A DNA stretch of 14,921 nt from Planctomycetaceae bacterium (GTDB lineage Bacteria; Planctomycetota; Phycisphaerae; Phycisphaerales; SM1A02). The notes under the pieces were generated by a model that was not told where the DNA came from, did no database searches, and worked only from the letters and a program-made list of their open reading frames with translations. Position numbers and translations under genes: made by a program. Within the stretch, counting starts at the first letter, position 1. Every line of letters starts with the position of its first letter. Location of the stretch: positions 1 to 14,921 of the forward strand of contig CANJIC010000021.1 of assembly GCA_947474205.1 (NCBI GenBank), in the 5' to 3' direction. Of the stretch, positions 1 through 6,137 are shown piece by piece.

Positions 1-1
1 C

Positions 2-490
2 GTTGGACACGGCTACGACTTGCATCGCCTTGAACCACTTGCGCCTGCGGGTCAGGGAAAGCCCTTTGTTCTAGGCGGAATATTCATTGATCATGATCGC
101 GGACCTGTTGGCCACTCCGATGGCGACGCGCTTTTGCACGCTGTCACCGACGCCATTCTTGGCGCGCTTGCGCTCGCGGATATCGGGCAACTTTTTCCAG
201 ACACCGATCCGCAATGGGCCGGTAAAGACAGCGCGCATTTTTTGCGCGCCGCCTTGGTGCTGATGCGCGAGAAAAAATTTCAACTTTCAAATTTGGATGC
301 CACCGTTATTTGCGAGCGGCCGAAGATTGGACCCGTGAAGGAAAAAATCCGCGCGAACTTGGCGCAACTTCTAGGTTGCGATGCGAGCCAGATCAATGTG
401 AAGGGCAAGACCCACGAAAGCGTGGATGCCGTGGGCGAAGGCCGCGCCATTGAGGTTCATTGCGTGGCGCTTTTAACAAGCGCTTCGTGA
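2..490 (+). CDS. ispF: 2-C-methyl-D-erythritol 2,4-cyclodiphosphate synthase (IspF), 5' end missing
   Basis: IspF converts 4-diphosphocytidyl-methylerythritol 2-phosphate to methylerythritol 2,4-cyclodiphosphate plus CMP in the cytoplasmic MEP pathway of isoprenoid synthesis. The frame is open from base 2 and reads VGHGYDLH, which matches the family N-terminus, where the Asp and His bind the metal ion. Only about three residues should therefore be missing. Next come HSDGDALLHAVTDAILG, which includes the third metal-ligand His and the active-site Asp region, then DIGQLFPDTDP. The C-terminus has the expected KGKTHE and VGEGRAIEVHCVALL blocks. The length (about 162 visible residues) fits the usual 155-165. 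The frame ends in TGA at 488-490. The first in-frame start-like codon in the window (TTG at 20) lies inside the metal-binding motif and is not the true start. A fusion to IspD upstream cannot be excluded because the sequence is cut. No clear terminator follows. Confidence 0.95.
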   Translation, partial: VGHGYDLHRLEPLAPAGQGKPFVLGGIFIDHDRGPVGHSDGDALLHAVTDAILGALALADIGQLFPDTDPQWAGKDSAHFLRAALVLMREKKFQLSNLDATVICERPKIGPVKEKIRANLAQLLGCDASQINVKGKTHESVDAVGEGRAIEVHCVALLTSAS

Positions 491-609
491 CCCAATGACA
501 ATTTTCTGTTTTTCATGAACGCGGGCTCGGTTGATTTCTATAGCCAACCCGTTGAACAAGCGCACGCCATTTATCAACTTAACCCACTCGAAATATGCGG
601 CTTAGTAGT

Positions 610-615
610 TACACT
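610..615 (+). promoter_or_regulatory. -10-like hexamer placing transcription start at the ATG (leaderless)
   Basis: TACACT at 610-615 is followed by six bases and then ATG at 622. With the usual 6 bp between the -10 hexamer and the start site, the RNA would begin at the A of the start codon. The same hexamer type at the same distance precedes the genes starting at 12606 (-) and 12715 (+). No Shine-Dalgarno sequence and no convincing -35 box are visible. The site supports ATG 622 over ATG 595 as the start. Confidence 0.45.
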
Positions 616-621
616 CTTGAC

Positions 622-1755
622 ATGAGAGCAGTCATTACCGGTCAAGTTGGAATGGACAAAAAACCCTACTTGAAGGCGGTACAAAAACTCGCCGGGGAGC
701 GCGGCGAAACCCTTGAAGTGTTCCATGTGGGCGACCTCATGTACGCCGAAGCCGCTGATGTGAAACCTGGCCGCATTCTTGATCTGCCGCTGAGTCGTTT
801 GGCCAGCCTAAGACGCTCCGCATTCAAGGACATCATCAGCCAAGTTTCTCCGGCGGATCAACATCCAAACGTGATCGTAAACACGCACGCAACATTTCGT
901 TGGCGCCACGGCTTGTTCGCGGCGTGCGACTTTGATCTTCTGAAGCGCTTGCAACCCGACATGTTTATTTGCATGGTGGACAATGTTGAAGTGGTGCACG
1001 CGCGCCTGCACGCAGACCATGTGCTTGACGCCACGCTGAAAGATTGCATGGTGTGGCGCGAAGAAGAAATTCTGGCCAGCGAGTTGATGGCGCAAGCGCT
1101 TGGTTGCGCTGGCGGTTTTTATATTCTCAGCCGCGGTCGCCAAGTGGACACCACCGAAACCGCGTATCGCATGATCAATCGGCCGGAGATGCGCAAGGTG
1201 TATCCAAGTTTCCCCATGAGCCATGTGGTTGACATGCCCGATGTGCTTGCGGAAATAGATCACTTCCGCGCCGAGTTGGCTAAGCATTTCATCTCATTCG
1301 ATCCAGGCGACGTGGATGAGAAGTTGCTGCTGGAAAATGCGCTGGCCGCCGCGCGCGATGGAAAAGATTTCATCACAGTCGCGGCGCACACATTTGGCGC
1401 CCGCAAAGGTTCGCCGGAACTTCGCCTTGCCGTGCGCGATGTGCTTGATATTGCCGGCGATGTGGATGGACAAATTTACATGCGCGACTTCCGCTTGATT
1501 GACCAGAGCGACATGATTGTGAGTTTGGTGCCGGAACTTCCAGGCGGAATTCCCGGTCTTTCCAGCGGCGTGGAGCGCGAATTGCAGCACGCCTTTGAGC
1601 ACGCCAAAGAGGTCTATGTGGTGTGGAAACCAAAAAAATCACCAAGTCCATTTATTTCTGAAACCGCCACCAAGGTGTTTCGAAGTGTTCCAGAAGCGCT
1701 GGCCTATTTCGAAGCCAAGGGCATGTTTGCCACGCAAAATTTGTTCGGGCACTAA
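622..1755 (+). CDS. P-loop kinase-like protein with C-terminal nucleoside 2-deoxyribosyltransferase-like domain
   Basis: This is a two-domain cytoplasmic protein of unknown role, 377 aa from ATG 622. An in-frame ATG at 595 would add nine residues. I prefer 622 because the first beta strand and P-loop (MRAVITGQVGMDKK) start there and a -10-like box lies just upstream. The N-terminal half resembles adenylate-kinase-like P-loop proteins, but its Walker A is degenerate: GQVGMDKK, with Asp where Gly is expected and Lys where Ser/Thr is expected. A hydrophobic strand ending in NTHATFRW could be the Walker B region. The C-terminal third (about 250-365) has RLIDQSDMIVSLVPE, then SSGVERELQHA and KEVYVVW, the order of motifs seen in nucleoside 2-deoxyribosyltransferases (Asp, Ser-Asp, SxGxExxxA). 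No signal peptide or membrane segment is seen. The reaction is unknown; a nucleotide-related role is inferred. The next gene follows after 46 bp with no terminator, so co-transcription is possible. Confidence 0.7.
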   Translation: MRAVITGQVGMDKKPYLKAVQKLAGERGETLEVFHVGDLMYAEAADVKPGRILDLPLSRLASLRRSAFKDIISQVSPADQHPNVIVNTHATFRWRHGLFAACDFDLLKRLQPDMFICMVDNVEVVHARLHADHVLDATLKDCMVWREEEILASELMAQALGCAGGFYILSRGRQVDTTETAYRMINRPEMRKVYPSFPMSHVVDMPDVLAEIDHFRAELAKHFISFDPGDVDEKLLLENALAAARDGKDFITVAAHTFGARKGSPELRLAVRDVLDIAGDVDGQIYMRDFRLIDQSDMIVSLVPELPGGIPGLSSGVERELQHAFEHAKEVYVVWKPKKSPSPFISETATKVFRSVPEALAYFEAKGMFATQNLFGH

Positions 1756-1801
1756 GCATCGCTGATCCAAAATTCACCAACGAGAAAGCCTGGGACGTAC
1801 C

Positions 1802-2845
1802 ATGAAATCACGAGCATTGTTTATATTGTGTGAAGATTTCAAATGCGCTTTCTTTCGCGCGCGCCACGCGTGCTCGCCAGTGGTCCAAGACAAGTTTCAA
1901 TCGCGATCATGTGCGCCCCGAAACTGCAACGGCTTCACGCTTATTGAACTTCTCGTTGTGATCTCCATTATCGCTCTCATCATGTCGCTGATTCTTGTCG
2001 GCGTTGAAAAATCTCTTCAACTATCCCGCTCCACTGTTTGTCGCAGCAATTTGCGCACGATTGGTGTTGCCGCCAATACATACAGCGCTTCCAACAAAAG
2101 TCGCTTGCCAAGTCCGCGCACCGATACCCCGCCAAATTGGTCCAGTTTAAAATCCGACCTCAATGCCGCAACTTCAGCAGTTCGGGAGGACGCGGGCAAT
2201 TCTTATATCGGTTGGGTTCGAACCGAAACCACAACAACCAGCCCACCTTTCAATTCAATTGATGGCTCCGGGTCCGATCAACATGAAACAATCCTGGCTT
2301 TGCAAAGTGGCAGCCTTTTCTCTTATATGGAAGATCCAAACGCCTACAAAAGCCCGCAAGATTCTTCGGATCGCCTTCGAAGTTATGCACTGAACGCTTT
2401 CATTGGAGTCATGTATTGCGATGACGAAAACGATAGCAATGGACTCGCCAAAAATTTTCCATTCGACACTCGCACCATTGCACGAATTCAAAAGCCCGCG
2501 GAAACGTTGCTGGCTTTGCCAGAGCAGGACCCGGCCAAAGGCCCTCGAGGTTGGAATGTAAACGGCTTTCGCGGCAACCCCGAAATCACCCTTGTCACAC
2601 AAGGCGACAATCCACCCACCTACTCCAACGCCAAGTGGTACGACGCGCCTGCAGTTTGGAACCCTGGGTTCATCAATATGGCGCGCGTGGATGGCAGCGT
2701 GGACAGTTATGAAATTCAAAGCCGCCAACTGAAGGACGGCGAGCTTCAGTCTGGGTACAGCGGTTCGTCGTTTCCAGACATGCCAGATACAAATGTGGAT
2801 CAGTACAACATTAAAATGATGTTGCTGCCTGGGAAAATTAAATAG
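1802..2845 (+). CDS. Prepilin-type N-methylation protein (type II pseudopilin-like, H-X9-DG-like C-terminus)
   Basis: This is an exported, membrane-anchored protein of the planctomycete pseudopilin-like class. The prepilin signature NGFTLIELLVVISIIALIMS lies at residues 43-62 of the 347-residue reading: cleavage is expected between Gly44 and Phe45, Glu is at +5 of the mature protein, and a hydrophobic helix follows. A Cys and 'SNLRTIGVAANTYSASNKSRLPSP' type segment follows, as in DUF1559-like proteins. Near the C-terminus NMARVDGSVDSYE corresponds to the H-X9-DG element, but the His is absent. The leader of 44 residues before the cleavage site is unusually long. GTG at 1880 would give a more usual 18-residue leader, so the start is uncertain, and neither candidate has a good ribosome-binding site. 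Function is unknown; no assembly or secretion partners are nearby. Confidence 0.8.
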   Translation: MKSRALFILCEDFKCAFFRARHACSPVVQDKFQSRSCAPRNCNGFTLIELLVVISIIALIMSLILVGVEKSLQLSRSTVCRSNLRTIGVAANTYSASNKSRLPSPRTDTPPNWSSLKSDLNAATSAVREDAGNSYIGWVRTETTTTSPPFNSIDGSGSDQHETILALQSGSLFSYMEDPNAYKSPQDSSDRLRSYALNAFIGVMYCDDENDSNGLAKNFPFDTRTIARIQKPAETLLALPEQDPAKGPRGWNVNGFRGNPEITLVTQGDNPPTYSNAKWYDAPAVWNPGFINMARVDGSVDSYEIQSRQLKDGELQSGYSGSSFPDMPDTNVDQYNIKMMLLPGKIK

Positions 2846-2916
2846 CGTCCCCATAATGCATTTCTAAATTCGGTTTAAAATCAGTCACAATTTGATTCAA
2901 AAACCAAACTAATTTC

Positions 2917-2946
2917 TTGCATCTCAACTGTTTCGGCACATACTAT
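2917..2946 (+). promoter_or_regulatory. Possible sigma70-type promoter for the secreted GH13 gene
   Basis: TTGCAT (2917-2922) and TACTAT (2941-2946) are separated by 18 bp, giving a start near 2953 and a leader of about 34 nt before ATG 2987. The -35 box matches the consensus at only three positions. TACTAT recurs as the -10 candidate before the PEP-CTERM gene at 5089-5094. Evidence is by eye only. Confidence 0.3.
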
Positions 2947-2986
2947 TCTCATCAACACCTTTGTTTGTGAAAGACACTTCATCTTG

Positions 2987-5050
2987 ATGAGATTCGGTAC
3001 ATCATTGATCGCCACAACCTGGCTCGCCACAGCGGCGGCAAGTTTGTGCATTTCAAACGCAAGCGCGGTGCAACTTGTGGCCTCCACCCGAACTGGCATT
3101 GGCGCCACTCCTTACAACGTTGGCCTGTCCACCAAGGGTGTCACCTTTCGCGTGTGGGCGCCCAACGCGCAAGCCGTTAGTGTGGCTGGCAGTTGGAACT
3201 TTTACAGCAACACATCGCATCAACTGGCCAATGAAGGCAACGGTTTTTGGTCAGGCGATGTTGCGAATGTCAATGTCGGAGTGCAATACAAATTCGCGGT
3301 GAAGTACAACAACGTCTTCACGCAGAAAAATGATCCGCGCGCGCGCGACCTCACCAACAGTGTTGGCTACAGCGTGGTGTACGACCCAAATTCATACGCG
3401 TGGACCAACAGCAATTTTCAAATTGCAAACTGGAATGAACTGGTCGTGTATGAAATGCACATCGGCGCGTTCTGGGTTCCAGATGGCTCCGCGCCTGGAA
3501 CATACACCGACGCCATCGCCAAGTTGGATCACCTGAAATCGCTGGGCGTGAATTGCGTTGACTTGCTGCCCATGGCGGAATTTCCCGGCGACATTTCTTG
3601 GGGCTACAACCCCAGCTATCCATTTGCGGTTGAAAGCGCCTACGGAACTCCCAACGACTTGAAACATTTTGTGGATGAATGCCACACGCGCGGCATCGCC
3701 GTGGTCAATGACGTGGTCTTCAACCATCTTGGTCCCAACGATATGGACATGTGGAAGTTTGACGGCTGGAGCCAAAATAATTTGGGCGGCATTTATTTTT
3801 ACAACGACACCACGCGCGCCACAACTCCATGGGGCAACACGCGCATGGATTATTCGCGCGCCGAAGTGCGCCAATACATCCGCGACAACGCCATGATGTG
3901 GCTGGATGAATTCCGCATGGATGGTTTGCGCTGGGACGGCACCAAATACATGCGCCGCACCGACCAATTTGGCGTGGATATTCCAGAAGGCTGGAGTTTG
4001 TTGCAATGGTGCAATGATCAAATTGACGCGCAATTTCCAGGCAAAATCTCCATCGCCGAGGACTTTGACGACAACGACTGGGTGACCAAGACCACGGGCG
4101 CTGGTGGTTGCGGTTTTGACAGCCAATGGGATTGGGTTGTGCACAGCATTCGTGGCGTGATTGAAGCCACAAGCGATTCTTCCCGCAGCATGGCCACGAT
4201 TCGGGACGACATTCTTCAGAATTACAATGGCTCGCACACGCAGCGCGTCATCTACACCGAAAGCCACGACGAAGTGGCGAATGGAAAAACCCGTGCGCCT
4301 TCTGCCATTAGTCCGGCCGCTCCCGGAAATTGGTACGCGCGTAAACGCAGCACGCTTGGCGCCGCGGTGATTATGTTCAGCCCGGGTATTCCCATGTTAT
4401 TCATGGGCCAAGAATTTCTAGAGGACGGATATTTTGACGCCAACGATCCGCTTGATTGGACCAAGGCCACAACCTATTCAGGCATTGTGAAATTGTACCG
4501 CGACATGATTTCGCTTCGACGAAACTTGAACAGCGAAACCAAAGGCCTGACTGGCGCCAACACAAATGTTTTTCATGTGAATGATTGGAACAAAGTGATT
4601 GGCTGGCATCGCTTTGAAAATGGCGGCGGTGGCGACGATGTTGTGGTGATTGCCAACTTCAGCGCGTGGCCGCTGAACAATTATCGCGTGGGCATGCCGC
4701 GCTCTGGCATGTGGCGTTGCCGCATGAACAGCGATTGGAATGGATACGCCAACGATTACGCCAACACGCTCTGCGTTGATGTTGAGGCCAACGGAAATTC
4801 ATACGACGGCTTATCGCAAAGCGCCGTGTTGAATGTTGGCGCCTACTCCTTTGTGGTCTACAGTCAGGACGGTGCCGTGGTGGGAAACCCCGCAGATCTT
4901 GACGGCAGTTGCCTTGTTGACTCCGGTGATCTTGCCGTAATGCTTCTAGATTTTGGCGGCCCTGGACCAGGAGATCTGGACGGTGACGGTGAAATTAGTT
5001 CCGCAGATGTCAGCCTTTTACTGCTAGATTTCGGGTGGAGTTGCTCTTAA
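2987..5050 (+). CDS. Secreted GH13 1,4-alpha-glucan branching-enzyme-like protein with dockerin-like C-terminal repeat
   Basis: This is a predicted exported enzyme acting on alpha-1,4-glucans, 687 aa from ATG 2987 (a TTG at 2984 directly precedes it). Residues 2-27 form a signal peptide, with cleavage likely after NASA. A CBM48-like beta-sandwich (VTFRVWAPNAQAVSVAGSW, about 51-135) precedes the GH13 barrel. Catalytic regions are complete: DVVFNH (242-247), LRWDG with nucleophile Asp317, IAEDF with acid/base Glu358, and ESHDEV with His427-Asp428. AEDF and RWDG are closer to the branching-enzyme subfamilies than to alpha-amylases, and FMGQEFLED and PLDW also fit. The C-terminus carries two calcium-loop repeats (about 636-679), DLDGSCLVDSGD and DLDGDGEISSAD, ending in FGWSCS. 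This resembles the 'GC-type' dockerin-like tail of planctomycete surface proteins; the two Cys could form a disulfide. An amylase or other transglycosylase specificity is possible. A secreted branching-type enzyme is unusual, since GlgB acts in the cytoplasm. Confidence 0.88.
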   Translation: MRFGTSLIATTWLATAAASLCISNASAVQLVASTRTGIGATPYNVGLSTKGVTFRVWAPNAQAVSVAGSWNFYSNTSHQLANEGNGFWSGDVANVNVGVQYKFAVKYNNVFTQKNDPRARDLTNSVGYSVVYDPNSYAWTNSNFQIANWNELVVYEMHIGAFWVPDGSAPGTYTDAIAKLDHLKSLGVNCVDLLPMAEFPGDISWGYNPSYPFAVESAYGTPNDLKHFVDECHTRGIAVVNDVVFNHLGPNDMDMWKFDGWSQNNLGGIYFYNDTTRATTPWGNTRMDYSRAEVRQYIRDNAMMWLDEFRMDGLRWDGTKYMRRTDQFGVDIPEGWSLLQWCNDQIDAQFPGKISIAEDFDDNDWVTKTTGAGGCGFDSQWDWVVHSIRGVIEATSDSSRSMATIRDDILQNYNGSHTQRVIYTESHDEVANGKTRAPSAISPAAPGNWYARKRSTLGAAVIMFSPGIPMLFMGQEFLEDGYFDANDPLDWTKATTYSGIVKLYRDMISLRRNLNSETKGLTGANTNVFHVNDWNKVIGWHRFENGGGGDDVVVIANFSAWPLNNYRVGMPRSGMWRCRMNSDWNGYANDYANTLCVDVEANGNSYDGLSQSAVLNVGAYSFVVYSQDGAVVGNPADLDGSCLVDSGDLAVMLLDFGGPGPGDLDGDGEISSADVSLLLLDFGWSCS

Positions 5051-5064
5051 ATCAGTCCCAAAGA

Positions 5065-5094
5065 TTGAAGCCGTTCGGCTGATAACTTTACTAT
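5065..5094 (+). promoter_or_regulatory. Possible promoter of the PEP-CTERM gene
   Basis: TTGAAG (5065-5070) and TACTAT (5089-5094) are 18 bp apart, the same layout and the same -10 sequence as the candidate before the upstream GH13 gene. Transcription would start near 5101 and leave a leader of about 167 nt. The match is weak and by eye only. Confidence 0.25.
5069..5080. other. Short hairpin downstream of the GH13 gene
   Basis: AGCCGTTCGGCT can fold into a small stem-loop 19 nt after the stop codon. It is not followed by a T-run, so it is a weak candidate for transcript-end processing or partial termination. It overlaps the possible promoter at 5065-5094, so at most one of the two readings is likely to matter. 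Confidence 0.25.
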
Positions 5095-5117
5095 TTCAGA
5101 TACAAAATCGCCATTGA

Positions 5118-5146
5118 GACCTGATATTTTAATTTTAAATTAGGTC
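5118..5146. repeat. AT-rich inverted repeat in the leader of the PEP-CTERM gene
   Basis: GACCTGAT at 5118-5125 pairs with ATTAGGTC at 5139-5146 (one G-T pair) around a 13-base A/T-only centre. No T-run follows on the plus strand, so this is not a normal terminator. It could be an operator or an RNA hairpin in the leader of the gene at 5268. Confidence 0.35.
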
Positions 5147-5267
5147 AAAAATTCTGTATTTCATTTGCACCGCAGGTGGATTGTGTCAAATTAAGGCAAG
5201 TTGGAGAGATGGGTAAAAGGACGTCAAGCCGCGCGTTTATCAGCGGCGTTTATGGAGCCTTTCCCGA

Positions 5268-5930
5268 ATGAACAGTTTTAAAATTGCGTCCACAGTGGCT
5301 TGCCTGTGCGCTAGTTCTGCATTTGCAGCTACATACACAGATGCAACCAATGATCTCTTTGACAATGGATTTGGAAATCTTGATATCGCCAGCGTGAGTG
5401 TGTCCAACACCGCAAGTAATATCACCTTTGCGGTGACAACACGCGACTTCTCCAACTGGACGAAGTACATGTTCTTCATCAATACCAATGGCACTGGCGA
5501 CGGCAGCAATGCTTGGAGCCGTCCTGTGAATCAAAGTGGCGGCAATGCCAACTACTTCATTGGCAGTTGGGTTGATCAAGCCACCGACAACAGCCAATTT
5601 GTCGCTTTCCAAAGCGGTGCTTGGAACTGGGGCAATTACCAAACATTCACTAATTCACAAAGTGGCAACACAGTGTCTTGGACCGTTTCGCTTGCTTCAA
5701 TGGGTCTGAGCTCTGGCAGCCAATTGTCATTCGACGTTGCGACAAGCGGCGGCGGCGGTGGCGACCCAGGCGTTGATCATCTCAGCCGAAGCGATGTTGC
5801 GACCACTGGCTGGGGCAACCCAAGCGTGGCCGGAACTTTCTTGAATTACACAGTGACTGCGGTTCCAGCCCCAGGCGCGATCGCCTTGGTTGGTCTTGCT
5901 GGTCTTGTTGGCAAGCGACGACGTTCATAA
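5268..5930 (+). CDS. PEP-CTERM-anchored surface protein, DOMON/CBM9-like beta-sandwich
   Basis: This is a 220-aa exported protein of unknown function. A Sec signal peptide (1-20, cleavage after SSAFA) precedes a Gly/Asn/Ser/Trp-rich domain beginning DATNDLFDNGFGNLDIASV, with strands such as NITFAVTTRDFSNW and YMFFINTNGTGDG. Its pattern resembles DOMON/CBM9-type sandwiches that bind carbohydrate or haem; this assignment is weak. A Gly run (161-165) lies before the last strands. The C-terminus is VPAPGA (199-204), a short hydrophobic helix and RRRS, a PEP-CTERM sorting signal of the planctomycete form that would be processed by an exosortase not found in this window. GGAG at 5254-5257 lies 10 nt before the ATG and could be a ribosome-binding site. 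The gene lies 217 bp after the secreted GH13 gene in the same direction, suggesting a surface role near that enzyme. A strong terminator ends the unit. Confidence 0.8.
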   Translation: MNSFKIASTVACLCASSAFAATYTDATNDLFDNGFGNLDIASVSVSNTASNITFAVTTRDFSNWTKYMFFINTNGTGDGSNAWSRPVNQSGGNANYFIGSWVDQATDNSQFVAFQSGAWNWGNYQTFTNSQSGNTVSWTVSLASMGLSSGSQLSFDVATSGGGGGDPGVDHLSRSDVATTGWGNPSVAGTFLNYTVTAVPAPGAIALVGLAGLVGKRRRS

Positions 5931-5990
5931 GTCTTTCTGGTGTGGCTTTGGACCACACATTTGCGCAACACGGGTTTGGAGTGAATTTAA

Positions 5991-6028
5991 AGAAACCCCG
6001 CTTTCAAAGGCGGGGTTTCTGTTTTTTT
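5991..6028 (+). terminator. Intrinsic (rho-independent) terminator
   Basis: A perfect 11-bp stem, AGAAACCCCGC (5991-6001) with GCGGGGTTTCT (6010-6020), encloses an 8-base loop and is followed by G and seven T (6022-6028). It lies 60 bp after the PEP-CTERM stop. On the minus strand only a short A/T-mixed stretch follows the stem, so it mainly stops plus-strand RNA in this convergent gap. The remaining gap up to 6137 holds a small palindrome, CACATTGATGTG, and nothing else clear. Confidence 0.92.
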
Positions 6029-6137
6029 ATTCAATTCGTCCGCAATGAAATCAATATAAAAAAGCCAAATAAATGCGTTTTTACAAGCGGCCCCATTCCA
6101 ATGAGCACATTGATGTGGCCCACGTCAAGAAACGAAA

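Noticed and set aside
20..22. TTG at 20 as the start of ispF.
   Set aside because: It falls between the metal-binding Asp and His, so the real start lies before the window.
522..551. Possible hairpin after ispF (GGTTG with CAACC).
   Set aside because: Only five contiguous pairs with an 11-base loop, interrupted outer arms and no T-run; not a credible terminator.
3392..4267. A 291-codon minus-strand frame opposite the secreted GH13 gene.
   Set aside because: The plus strand encodes intact GH13 catalytic blocks here; the antisense product is His/Val/Ala-rich with no recognisable domain.
6106..6117. Palindrome CACATTGATGTG just after the phosphorylase gene as its terminator.
   Set aside because: The stem is five pairs with a two-base loop and no T-run follows on the minus strand.
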